A stretch of DNA of 64,000 nucleotides from an uncultured Candidatus Saccharibacteria bacterium (lineage in GTDB: Bacteria; Patescibacteriota; Saccharimonadia; Saccharimonadales; Saccharimonadaceae): NCBI GenBank assembly GCA_938046735.1, contig CALIXF010000003.1:1-64000 (forward strand), given 5' to 3'. The translations under genes and the position numbers were made by a program. The notes beneath the pieces were generated by a model. It saw only the letters and a program-made list of their open reading frames with translations, made no database searches and was not told where the DNA came from. Numbering within the stretch: position 1 is the stretch's first letter; each line of letters begins with the position of its first letter. Positions 41,825 through 50,614 of the stretch are shown in pieces.

Positions 41825-42559
41825 ATGATAGAATATGATCCAGAACGAAAAACAGTCTTTGGTCCGTGTGATCTAAAGCTAGATGGTAAGCCACGTGGGT
41901 GTCTTTTAATTTTTGATGATGAGATTTGGGAAGATTACGTCCTGCCAAATAAGAATTTCGAGACTTTTCCAGTCACGAATGCTTTTGGCAGAACTTTTGA
42001 TACTTATCGTTATATAAAAACAGACGGAGAAAAAGTCTTATTAGTCTACCCCACAACAGGTTCAGCCGGTAGTGTTTGTGATATGGAATTACTAATTGCT
42101 AGCGGTATTGAAAAATTTGTTGCTTTTGGTACTTGTGGACGGCTAGATAAAAATATTGCTAAAAATACAATCATCTTACCAACTGCTGCTTATCGTGAAG
42201 AGGGCACAAGTTATCATTATTTACCAGATTCTAATAAGATTGATGTAGATGAATCAGTTCTGAAGATAACAAAAACACTTTTCGATGAGGAAGGTTTTAC
42301 TACTTTAGAAGGTAAAATTTGGACAACTGATGCTGTTTATCGTGAAACTTTTGGTAAGGTTAAATTAATGAAAGAACGTGGTTGTGTTGGCGTTGATATG
42401 GAGTTGTCTGCATTGCTTGCTCTTGCTCAGTACCGAGATGTTAAGTTTATTGAATTTTTAATTGGTGAAGATACGGTAGATGGTGAGACGAAAAAACCAC
42501 TCGAACGCAATAATGAAAAAATCTTTAGCGCGGCTATTGAATTATTAAAAAGAATTTAA
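41825..42559 (+). CDS. Nucleoside phosphorylase (PNP/UDP family)
   Basis: Cleaves nucleosides with phosphate for base salvage, plausible in an organism unable to make nucleotides. The 244-aa protein has the PNP/UDP-phosphorylase pattern: TTGSAGSVCDMELLIASGIEKFVAFGTCGRLD (phosphate/ribose site), IWTTDAVYRET, and GCVGVDMELSALLALAQYR with the Glu that contacts ribose. TATGAT ends 6 bases before the ATG (leaderless). It is less G-skewed than its neighbours, hinting at later acquisition. Base preference cannot be fixed from sequence. Confidence 0.88.
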   Translation: MIEYDPERKTVFGPCDLKLDGKPRGCLLIFDDEIWEDYVLPNKNFETFPVTNAFGRTFDTYRYIKTDGEKVLLVYPTTGSAGSVCDMELLIASGIEKFVAFGTCGRLDKNIAKNTIILPTAAYREEGTSYHYLPDSNKIDVDESVLKITKTLFDEEGFTTLEGKIWTTDAVYRETFGKVKLMKERGCVGVDMELSALLALAQYRDVKFIEFLIGEDTVDGETKKPLERNNEKIFSAAIELLKRI

Positions 42560-42725
42560 GAAAAGGAAAACAATGTATTTGTGCTAACATTCTAAACACC
42601 TACTAGATGTTTCTACAGAAAGATACCATAGATATCATATATAGTATTGCATTTTTGTTAATATTCACGTTAAGGTTTGAGGTCTCAACGGTTGGGTTTT
42701 ATTTAAATACGGTATAATTATTCTA

Positions 42726-43376
42726 ATGAATAAGGTGAATATATTACTTACCGAAGCTAATGGTAATCTCTCTAATGAAAAAGAGATGATTGAAAATGCC
42801 ATAAAAATGGCAGAAGAATATGCATTTTCAAAACTTAATATTGATTGGGATATTGATGTTCTAGTAACTAACCGCTTATACGATATCATTATTCCGGAAG
42901 ATGGAGTCGGCGGGCGTACTAGGACTTCCGATTTTATTGAATTTGCCATCAATGAAGAAAAAGCAACCAAAAACCTGATTTCCGAAATGGTGGCGCATGA
43001 ACTTTGCCACGCCGCTCGCTGGGGCAAAAATGATGAGTGGATTAACTCTTTGTTCGATGGCATGATTAGCGAGGGTATTGCAACTTATCTTGAAGCAGAG
43101 TTTGTCAAAGATCGAGAAGAAAAAACATTTTTTATCAAAACAATTCTTGAACGAACAGATGAAAAGAATAAAAAGATTCTTGAAGAGCTTCGCGACCAAT
43201 TAGATTCCAATCATTACGATTACGATACTATATTCTTTAATGGTAATGATAAACTATCACGCTGGTCGGGTTATTCCTTAGGCTACTATCTTGTAAAGAA
43301 ATATCTCGAGAAAACTGGTAAGAAAATCGAAGAAGCGTTTGCTGATAAATATGCAGATTTCAGAATTATTTTGTAA
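42726..43376 (+). CDS. DUF2268-like putative zinc metalloprotease
   Basis: A 216-aa soluble protein with a zinc-binding HELCH (His91, Glu92, His95) and a second-ligand candidate SEGIATYLE (Glu116), the gluzincin arrangement. VGGRTRTSDFIEFAIN upstream matches the DUF2268/predicted Zn-protease pattern. TATAAT ends 7 bases before the ATG (leaderless). No signal peptide, so it acts in the cytoplasm unless exported otherwise. It stands between two other unlinked-looking salvage or hydrolase genes. Protease activity is inferred from the motif. Confidence 0.78.
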   Translation: MNKVNILLTEANGNLSNEKEMIENAIKMAEEYAFSKLNIDWDIDVLVTNRLYDIIIPEDGVGGRTRTSDFIEFAINEEKATKNLISEMVAHELCHAARWGKNDEWINSLFDGMISEGIATYLEAEFVKDREEKTFFIKTILERTDEKNKKILEELRDQLDSNHYDYDTIFFNGNDKLSRWSGYSLGYYLVKKYLEKTGKKIEEAFADKYADFRIIL

Positions 43377-43416
43377 ATTGTTGCTAAAAATAGATTTTAA
43401 AGTCTAAAAGGAGAAA

Positions 43417-44004
43417 ATGGATAAACTTACATATAAATATTATAGAAAGAATGGCGGAGAAAAGGCGTATATTGTTATACATGGTAGTGGTCCAGTTGGC
43501 GTGGAGACTGGTTTTATTACATCTATTTTTGATGCTATTGCAATGACAAAGAATAGTGTCATTTGTTTTAATTTCCCCTATTGTGATCGCGGAGAAAATA
43601 ATTCGAGCGGAGCAGAACTAAAAGAAGAAGTGACCTCTCTAAAATGCGTGGTAGATTTTATCCGTTCTGAGGGATATAAAAATATAGGGATTATAGCGAA
43701 ATCACTCGGCGGTATTGTTACTAGTTATTACCTAGAGCGATATCCAGATAACAAAATAGATTTAGCAATTCTTGGTTATATACCTGATGATATTGAGCGA
43801 GCTGTGATTAAAAATAATCTAAAACTTGTTATTCAAGGAGAGAATGATCGTTTTGCATCACCATCCGAAATTGAAAAAATTGTTAGTAATTCAGCTAAGG
43901 TTGTTGAGATCAAAAATGCAGATCATAGTTATAGAAATGATAAAAAAGAACCTATATACCAGAATCTTGCAATAGAGAAACTAATCGAATGGATTGAAAA
44001 ATAA
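43417..44004 (+). CDS. Small alpha/beta hydrolase
   Basis: A 195-aa protein of the alpha/beta hydrolase fold: oxyanion-like YIVIHGSGPVGVETGF, nucleophile elbow GIIAKSLGGIVTSYY (Ser after AK, with Leu-Gly-Gly), acid GENDRFASP and a C-terminal His in NADHSYR. It starts 40 bases after the metalloprotease gene; the ATG has AAAGGAG upstream. Length matches dienelactone-hydrolase-like or small esterase families. Substrate unknown. Confidence 0.85.
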   Translation: MDKLTYKYYRKNGGEKAYIVIHGSGPVGVETGFITSIFDAIAMTKNSVICFNFPYCDRGENNSSGAELKEEVTSLKCVVDFIRSEGYKNIGIIAKSLGGIVTSYYLERYPDNKIDLAILGYIPDDIERAVIKNNLKLVIQGENDRFASPSEIEKIVSNSAKVVEIKNADHSYRNDKKEPIYQNLAIEKLIEWIEK

Positions 44005-44075
44005 CTTCAATAAACCTAGCAAATAAGTACGAGGTTATTAGAGAAGTGAATTAAGAAGATAGTATACTAGAAATA

Positions 44076-44756
44076 ATGCAACGAATTTTATTAGTTGAGG
44101 ATGAAAGAACTGCAAGAGAGGGGGTGCGAGATTTTTTGTCTTCCAGAGGATATTCAGTGACGGAGGCTGTAGATGGGGAAGAAGCAGTAAAAAAATTTTG
44201 TGATTCTTCGCAGGGTGCGTTTGATTTGGTAATTTTGGATGTGATGTTGCCAAAAATGAATGGAATTTTGGTTTTGAAGGAAATTAGAAGAATAAGCAAA
44301 ACACCAGTTTTGATGTTGACGGCGCTGAGTGATGAGGGTACACAACTAGCTAGTTTTGACAATTTGGCGGATGATTATTTATGTAAACCATTTTCTCTAT
44401 TAATTTTGGAGAAAAGGATTGAAGCATTACTACGTCGGACAAAAGCTAAAGAAGAAAAAGCAGAGAATTCCAAGTGGGTGCGAGGGGATGTAGTGGTGGA
44501 TTTCTTAGAATATAAGGGATATCTTCATGGATCTGATGTGGATTTAAAACCAAAGGAAGTTGAACTATTAAAGATGTTGGTAGAAAATCCAAAAATAGTG
44601 TTGAGGCGTGAACAAATTTTGGAAGAATTATGGGACGATGATTTTCCATATGATCGTGTAGTGGATGTTTATATAAAAAACTTACGAAAAAAATTGGAAA
44701 TAAATTGTATCGAGACTGTGAAAGGGGTGGGATATTGTTATGATGATGAAAAATAA
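44076..44756 (+). CDS. OmpR/PhoB-family response regulator
   Basis: A 226-aa transcription factor: receiver domain (1-120) with acidic pocket LLVEDERTAREG, phospho-acceptor Asp in VILDVMLPKMNG, Thr in MLTALSDEG and Lys in DDYLCKPF; a winged-helix DNA-binding domain (about 128-225) ending VKGVGYCYD. TATACT ends 7 bases before the ATG (leaderless). It overlaps the histidine kinase by 17 bases. The ABC system at 50615-53880 is a plausible target, now separated by the glycosyltransferase cassette. Confidence 0.94.
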   Translation: MQRILLVEDERTAREGVRDFLSSRGYSVTEAVDGEEAVKKFCDSSQGAFDLVILDVMLPKMNGILVLKEIRRISKTPVLMLTALSDEGTQLASFDNLADDYLCKPFSLLILEKRIEALLRRTKAKEEKAENSKWVRGDVVVDFLEYKGYLHGSDVDLKPKEVELLKMLVENPKIVLRREQILEELWDDDFPYDRVVDVYIKNLRKKLEINCIETVKGVGYCYDDEK

Positions 44757-46119
44757 GAAAACTGTTTTTAGTAAGTTAAGGATTTTCCCAAAAACGTTTC
44801 TTAGTATGTCTCTAGTTTTTTTGATTTTAATTTTGATTGTACATGGACTTATCTATGTATTAATGAATCAAACTTATGCGGCTGAGAAACAGTTACTAGC
44901 GGAAAAGAATTTAGAAGAACTTCGTGTGAGAATTTCGGAGAAGCCAGCTGACCAAATTCGTGAGATTTGTGAAAAATTTGCGATACAAAAAAATGTAAAT
45001 TTGAACTTGAAGATTGATGGGAAAGTACAACATTTACAGGGATTTTCAGAAGCTGATATTGTGACGGAAGATCTTTTGGGAAGCGATACAGTACCGCTTG
45101 TTAATAATGAGCAGTTGGGGTCAATCTTGGTATCAAAGTTGGAAGTAAAAGACGCAAAGGGGGGGAAAGTATTGGTGCAAATGTTGTCGAATGTAGAATC
45201 TTTGAATGAGGCTAGAAATGCGACCTTGAAGATTTTGCCACTGTCGTTTTCGGTATCGATGCTGATGGCTTTGGTATTTTCGTATTTTTATACGAGACTT
45301 TTTGTAAAACCAATTGAAAGAATGGCAAAAACGACACGAAGAATGCAGAAAATGGAAGAAGTCTACTGTGAAGAACGACGAAATGATGAGATTGGTGAGC
45401 TTGCGAGAGATGTAAATGAGCTATATATGAACTTAAAGATAACAATTGAGAAGCTAGAGTCAGAGAAAGAATTGATCTCAAAATTGGAACGGGAAAAAGT
45501 TGATTTAGTAAGAAGTGCTTCACACGAGCTAAAAACGCCTTTATCTAGCTTACATATTATGCTGGAGAATATGTTGATCGGAACAGTAAAACCAAAAAAT
45601 TATAAGGAGAAAATTGAGGATTCACTTTTGATAGTAGAGAAAATGTCTAAAATGATTCAAGATATTTTGAATGCGGACATAGTGGAACGGGGAGATGAAG
45701 ATAAGGAGATTAACGTAAAGAAGGTGATTTTAGAGGAGTTAAAGGAGTATGAGCTAATTGCGAAAACTAGAAATTTGCAGTTTGAAGAAAAGATAGATGA
45801 TTTTAAAATAAAAACTAATGATGTGGCGATGAGAGAAGTACTATCTAATTTAATTTCGAACGCAGTAAAATATGCAGAAGTGGGATCAACAATTGTAGTG
45901 AAATGTGAACGAGGAAAATTTTCAATCTGGAATCAAGGGGAGAGGATAGCAGAAGATCAGATTTTGGATCTGTTTAATCCTTTTTATAGAATAGATGGAG
46001 AAGGTGAGGGTAGTGGAATGGGGTTGTACTTCGTGAAAAATATATTAACGGAATTAGGATTTAAATTTCGCTTGGCAGCATATAAGAATGGAATGAGATT
46101 TGAGATTTGGTTTAAGTAG
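44740..46119 (+). CDS. Membrane sensor histidine kinase
   Basis: A 459-aa protein: two membrane helices (about 22-42 and 163-185) flank an external sensor of about 120 residues; HAMP-like region (to about 235), HisKA with ASHELKTPLSSLHIM (phospho-His near 268), and HATPase_c with NLISNAVKYAE, the degenerate G1 box and GSGMGLYFVKNI. The product pairs with the overlapping regulator. Alternative starts at 44743 and 44746 exist within ATGATGATG. Confidence 0.93.
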   Translation: MMMKNKKTVFSKLRIFPKTFLSMSLVFLILILIVHGLIYVLMNQTYAAEKQLLAEKNLEELRVRISEKPADQIREICEKFAIQKNVNLNLKIDGKVQHLQGFSEADIVTEDLLGSDTVPLVNNEQLGSILVSKLEVKDAKGGKVLVQMLSNVESLNEARNATLKILPLSFSVSMLMALVFSYFYTRLFVKPIERMAKTTRRMQKMEEVYCEERRNDEIGELARDVNELYMNLKITIEKLESEKELISKLEREKVDLVRSASHELKTPLSSLHIMLENMLIGTVKPKNYKEKIEDSLLIVEKMSKMIQDILNADIVERGDEDKEINVKKVILEELKEYELIAKTRNLQFEEKIDDFKIKTNDVAMREVLSNLISNAVKYAEVGSTIVVKCERGKFSIWNQGERIAEDQILDLFNPFYRIDGEGEGSGMGLYFVKNILTELGFKFRLAAYKNGMRFEIWFK

Positions 46120-46188
46120 AGTGAAATAATATTTCTATCTAGTCTATTAGTCTAGTGTTTTTTTGTGAATTAATTATAATGGTGACAT

Positions 46189-47127
46189 ATGAATATATGT
46201 CCGAAGGTAAATATAGTAGTTGTTTGTTGGAATGCATTACGATATACAATTTATACATTAAATAGTTTATTAAAAACTATTAATATTGATGTATATTTGA
46301 CAATTATAGATAATGGATCTGAAGTTGAAACTAGGAATTACTTATCTTCTTTGCCTGTGCCATTTTTTGTAAAAGGTTTTTCCTATATTAGGAATGAAAA
46401 AAATTTAGGCATAGGTGCAGCTTATAACCAAGGATATTTCCAGTCGATTATAATTGGTTGTGAATATACGGTTTTTTGTAATAATGATTTGTGTTTTTCC
46501 ACTAACTGGTTATTAAAGATGTTAGATTTTATGGATAATAATAAAGAAGTTGCTCTGTTAAACCCATTGCGTCCATCTTGTAATGATTATTTTGATGAAA
46601 ATTTTTATACAACTATGGATAAATTAATGAATGTAAAAGGGGATGGCCCTGACGAAGAACTGAGGCAGTTTATTGATCCGTATCAAAAGTTTGAGGATTT
46701 CTGTAATGCTACATGTTTAATAAATACTAGTATTTTTGGAGAATGTAGGTATGTTAAATTTCCGGATAGCTTAAGCTCATGTATTTGTATAGCAAGAATG
46801 TCTAGTTTGGCAAAATATAATTATTTTGCAAATAACTTATTTTCTCAGTATGGTAGTGAGGATATAGATTTATGTTGGACAATCCTTAAGGACGGATATA
46901 AATGTGCAATTCTAAATAATACTTATATACATCATTTTAGACACAAATCAGTTGAAGATAATAGTTTAGATTATATGTCTAGTCTAAAGCATACCAATAC
47001 AATTTTATACCTAAAATGGAAGCGAGATATTTTAGAATATATAAAAACTGGAAGAAAAGACACATTAATTCCAAAACCTGATTGGATTTTAGATAAAATA
47101 CTGGGTAATAAGTATGAAGAACAATGA
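46189..47127 (+). CDS. Family 2 glycosyltransferase
   Basis: A 312-aa GT-A enzyme: N-terminal KVNIVVVCWNALRYTIYTLNSLL and TIIDNGSEVETRNYL, KNLGIGAAYNQG, and the metal-binding region VFCNNDLCFS (N-D in place of DxD). The C-terminal part has EDIDLCW, as in rhamnosyl/galactosyl-type enzymes (family pattern ED.DL..R). TATAAT ends 8 bases before the ATG (leaderless). It begins a four-gene run joined by overlaps of 14, 20 and 4 bases. The run is visibly AT-richer and less G-skewed than the surrounding genes. Confidence 0.88.
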   Translation: MNICPKVNIVVVCWNALRYTIYTLNSLLKTINIDVYLTIIDNGSEVETRNYLSSLPVPFFVKGFSYIRNEKNLGIGAAYNQGYFQSIIIGCEYTVFCNNDLCFSTNWLLKMLDFMDNNKEVALLNPLRPSCNDYFDENFYTTMDKLMNVKGDGPDEELRQFIDPYQKFEDFCNATCLINTSIFGECRYVKFPDSLSSCICIARMSSLAKYNYFANNLFSQYGSEDIDLCWTILKDGYKCAILNNTYIHHFRHKSVEDNSLDYMSSLKHTNTILYLKWKRDILEYIKTGRKDTLIPKPDWILDKILGNKYEEQ

Positions 47128-47872
47128 ATTCTTAGTAATAAGACATAGTTATGATGATCATAGCTATATTGATGGAAAGAATGATACGAGTCTAACAAAA
47201 GAGGGGATTGAAATAGCTAAGAAGATGGCAATAAATGTATTACCTAAAATTGATTTGAATAGAAATGTTCGTTTGCGACATAGTATTAAAAAGCGTGCAG
47301 TTGAAACTGCAGAAATATTAAATGAAGAGCTTTATAAACATTCTATTGATCATGATATCGAATCGGAACCTAATCTAACTGAATTGTTCCAAGGGAATTT
47401 TCGAAATTTTGATTTGATGAGTCATGATCAAAAAGTTAATTTTTTACAAACATGTTGGGAGGAATTTGATTCTCATCGCCGTGATGGTGATATAGATTAT
47501 AGATTTGGAGACAATTATAACGCTCATGGAAAAAATATAGATGGCAATTTTGTAGCTTATCCATATGGCGAGAGTCAACGTGAATTTTCTATTAGGATAG
47601 GTAAATCGCTTATTAATATTTGTAATTTTTTGATGGAGAACGAACAGTCGATTAATATTACACATAGAGGTGCAACTAGAGAAATAAAAAACTTAGTTCA
47701 TTCAATTAATACGCATACACCGGTAGAACAGGTAAAGGATTATGAGATAGTTGGCATGAAGTATGGTGAAATAATAAATTGTTCTATAGATGATTTATTT
47801 GAGGCTAGAAGAATACTTAAAGAATATATTAGTACACAGATAAGGATTAATAATGAAAGAAATAATCATTAA
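47114..47872 (+). CDS. Histidine phosphatase superfamily protein (stand-alone)
   Basis: A 252-aa phosphoglycerate-mutase-like protein. The catalytic RHG is RHS here (FLVIRHSYDDHSY, Arg10-His11). The second Arg motif appears as NVRLRHSIKKRAVETAEILNEEL, an acid follows in NLTELFQGNFR, and the second His in NITHRGATREIK. So the core RH...R...E...H set is kept. It overlaps the first GT by 14 bases and the next GT by 20 bases. In mycobacteria, a histidine phosphatase dephosphorylates glucosyl-3-phosphoglycerate after a GT has made it; a similar pairing is possible here. Substrate unknown. Confidence 0.82.
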   Translation: MKNNEFLVIRHSYDDHSYIDGKNDTSLTKEGIEIAKKMAINVLPKIDLNRNVRLRHSIKKRAVETAEILNEELYKHSIDHDIESEPNLTELFQGNFRNFDLMSHDQKVNFLQTCWEEFDSHRRDGDIDYRFGDNYNAHGKNIDGNFVAYPYGESQREFSIRIGKSLINICNFLMENEQSINITHRGATREIKNLVHSINTHTPVEQVKDYEIVGMKYGEIINCSIDDLFEARRILKEYISTQIRINNERNNH

Positions 47873-48953
47873 TCAACCCAGAGTCTCTTATTATATTGGT
47901 GGAGCTGAAATGTTATCGATGGATCATGCTAGATTTTTGTGTTTAAAAGGTTATAAAGTTAGATTATTCACTATTAATCCATATTCGGTCAAACTGCAAT
48001 ATTCTAAGAGATATCTTAAATTTAAAAATGATTTTGCGGATAAAATAAAATTTATTGAAATAAACTTAAAGCCCAAACATTGGTCTATTTATAATACGTT
48101 ACCTGGAGAAGATCGATATCGTTGGAATTATGAATCAATTGTTTATAGTAGTATATTTAGTAATATAGTAAATAAATTTAAGATTAAAATTACAATAATT
48201 TCTTATTATATATTGGATGCAATTGGAGTTAATTCTGATTTAATAACAAACTGTTTGTATTTGTGTGGTGTCCCGCGTGAAATAGATATTTTTCAGGGTA
48301 GTTTTTTATACCCATACAATAGGTTAATTGCTATTACCAATGAAGTTAAAACGTATTGGCAGCAATTTACATCTAGGATTATATCGGTGGTTTCTAGTGG
48401 AGTTGATATAGAGCGATTTTATTTTTATAATAGTAGAAAAGAGATAAATAAAATCTTATATCTTGGTCGGATACTAAAAAGAAAAGGGATTGAAGCGTTC
48501 TTAGACTTGGCATGTTTATTTGGAGATAAAAATAATAATTTGAGATTTGAGGTTGTAGGAGATGGACCGAATTTAGAGAGATATAAGGCTGGATTTAATG
48601 AAAAGATCAAGTTTGTTGGTAATGTAGATGATCCTGAAAAATATCTTATGGAAAATGATGTAATAATTTGTTTTTCTGAATATGGTGAAGGATTACAGGG
48701 GGTTATTTTGGAGGCAATGGCTACTGGGTGTTTGGTTATAGCGACACGGACAGAGATAAATTCTAGTCTATTATCTAATGGAGGTGGAATTCTCGTTGAT
48801 TATGATTTTGATGATTTAGTTAAAAGTGTGAGGGGTATATTAAATATGAAAATAAGTTATGTAAATCAAATGAGGATTAATGCGAGAAAAATTATTGAAG
48901 ACAAATACTCTTGGGATGTTAAAATAAATGAATTAATTGAGGTTATAGAATGA
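47853..48953 (+). CDS. Family 4 (GT-B) glycosyltransferase
   Basis: A 366-aa GT-B protein. The N-domain begins with PRVSYYIGGAEMLSMDHARFLCLKGYKVRLFT. The C-domain shows KILYLGRILKRKGIEAFLDL, VVGDGPNLERYK, KFVGNVDDPEKYLMENDVIICFSEYGEGLQGVILEAMATGCLVIATR (E-x7-E donor-binding motif) and DYDFDDLVKSV. Retaining mechanism by family. It overlaps both neighbours, by 20 and 4 bases, so translation is coupled. Acceptor and donor are unknown. Confidence 0.88.
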   Translation: MKEIIINQPRVSYYIGGAEMLSMDHARFLCLKGYKVRLFTINPYSVKLQYSKRYLKFKNDFADKIKFIEINLKPKHWSIYNTLPGEDRYRWNYESIVYSSIFSNIVNKFKIKITIISYYILDAIGVNSDLITNCLYLCGVPREIDIFQGSFLYPYNRLIAITNEVKTYWQQFTSRIISVVSSGVDIERFYFYNSRKEINKILYLGRILKRKGIEAFLDLACLFGDKNNNLRFEVVGDGPNLERYKAGFNEKIKFVGNVDDPEKYLMENDVIICFSEYGEGLQGVILEAMATGCLVIATRTEINSSLLSNGGGILVDYDFDDLVKSVRGILNMKISYVNQMRINARKIIEDKYSWDVKINELIEVIE

Positions 48954-50557
48954 AGCTGATTTTTATGAGGCATGGTGAGGCAAACGATAATGTTGAACAG
49001 ATTTTTTCATCAGATAATTTATCTTGTTCGTTATTGACGAAGCATGGGACTAAACAAGTTAGGCAAACTGCAAAGAAGTTAGGCAAAATAGATAAAGTAT
49101 ATTATTCACCAATTTTTAGGGCAGTACAAACTGCTAATTTAATTAAAGAAAAAATACCTAATGTAGAATTTGTATCTGAAGATAGGATTACTGAAATAAA
49201 TTATGGTATTTATAACCAGCAGAAGAATGACCCTATGCTAAATGAAGTACGTGAACGTCAGAAAGACGGAGATTTTTTTATAAGATTTGGTAGATACGGA
49301 GAAAATAAGTTTGAGATTTATAATAGACTATTAAGTTTTATAAAGGATTTAGAGGAAAAAAATTTTAACAATAATTCTATTTTGATTATTTCGCATGGAA
49401 GTATTATTGCTTTTTTGATGAGAATCTTAAATATTAGATCTAATCACTTGAGGAAAGGTGATTTTATATGTATTAACGATGTTGATTTTAATGAAGTAAA
49501 TAAAACTAGACTTCATTTTGAAGAGGCAGTCCGTGATGTTATAAAACAAAGAGAAAAAGTAGTTAGCATAGTCAATAACGATAACTTAAAGTCTTATCTT
49601 TTCTCTATAGCTGGTAATTATTATAATGATATTAATTTTGATGAATCTGTTCTAACTGAATTATGCCAAGGATTTAATGATAAATTGACGCTAGTTTCTA
49701 GTAATACGAATATTGATAATAGCTTGAACGGAAATATTATATGTGTTTGTATTTTTAGAAACTTTATTGATTTTTTTCAGAAGTGGATATTTCACTATAA
49801 TGAATTAGGGGTGACTAAATTCGCATTAATTAATTGTGGGTCTCCCAAAGAAATCAATATTATTAAAAAGTTTGCTAATAGTTTTGATGTCGATATCGAT
49901 TTTTGGTTATGGTCTGGAATGTTTAGCTGTAACAAAGAATGTGCAATAAAACAAAGAATTATTGATTTTTATGGAAAAAATAACTGGTATTTACTTGTAG
50001 ATTCTGATGAATTATTTATTTTTCCAAACTTTAAGGAGAGGAAAATTTATAACTATGTAAGTGAGCTGGAGAGTCGTCAAACTTATATTACCAAAAGTTT
50101 GATGATTGATGTTTATCCTAAAGGTAATATATTGGTAAAAAATAATATAGATGATTGGAAGTATATTGACAAGGATGGATATTGTCGTGAATCGAAATTT
50201 GATAAAATACCGAGATATTATGGAGGGATGAGAAGTAGAGTGTTTGGAATTAAATCAAGTATTCAAAAGATTTCACTTTTCAAATATACGGGAAAAGAAT
50301 TTATAGCTAATGATCATTTTTTATTCCCTTACATATTAAATAATGCGCCATTAAGACATATTCTTTTACATTATAAGTTTCAACCGGGCTTTTTAAATTT
50401 TTATAAAGCCTTAGTTGATGAGAAAATACACTGGAACGACTCTTCTGAATACAGGAAATATTTAAAATTAATCGAAAAAAGTAACAAGATAGATTTATTT
50501 AATGATGAAATTTCTGTAGAGATTAATTATGATAAGATTTTTGATATTTTAAAATAA
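48950..50557 (+). CDS. Fusion: histidine phosphatase plus GT-A glycosyltransferase
   Basis: A 535-aa two-domain protein. Domain 1 (about 1-195) is a histidine phosphatase with intact FMRHGEANDN, YSPIFRAVQTANLIKEK, an acidic ITEINYGIYNQ and LIISHGSIIAFLMRI. Domain 2 (about 260-490) is like Glyco_tranf_2_4/GT92: ICVCIFRNFIDFFQKWIFHYNELGVTKFALINCGS and metal motif LLVDSDELFIFP. Phosphatase and transferase on one chain suggest channelling of a phosphorylated sugar intermediate. It ends the overlapping run. Alternatively the phosphatase acts on the released donor or nucleotide. The fusion is seen directly; the reaction is inferred. Confidence 0.85.
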   Translation: MKLIFMRHGEANDNVEQIFSSDNLSCSLLTKHGTKQVRQTAKKLGKIDKVYYSPIFRAVQTANLIKEKIPNVEFVSEDRITEINYGIYNQQKNDPMLNEVRERQKDGDFFIRFGRYGENKFEIYNRLLSFIKDLEEKNFNNNSILIISHGSIIAFLMRILNIRSNHLRKGDFICINDVDFNEVNKTRLHFEEAVRDVIKQREKVVSIVNNDNLKSYLFSIAGNYYNDINFDESVLTELCQGFNDKLTLVSSNTNIDNSLNGNIICVCIFRNFIDFFQKWIFHYNELGVTKFALINCGSPKEINIIKKFANSFDVDIDFWLWSGMFSCNKECAIKQRIIDFYGKNNWYLLVDSDELFIFPNFKERKIYNYVSELESRQTYITKSLMIDVYPKGNILVKNNIDDWKYIDKDGYCRESKFDKIPRYYGGMRSRVFGIKSSIQKISLFKYTGKEFIANDHFLFPYILNNAPLRHILLHYKFQPGFLNFYKALVDEKIHWNDSSEYRKYLKLIEKSNKIDLFNDEISVEINYDKIFDILK

Positions 50558-50614
50558 AAAAATTTCATATTAATTTCACATTGAAATGATATTTTGATAG
50601 TGAAAGGAATTAAT

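Noticed and set aside
42665..43063. 132-aa frame on minus opposite the metalloprotease gene
   Set aside because: Antisense; the + strand frame has HELCH and a well-placed promoter.
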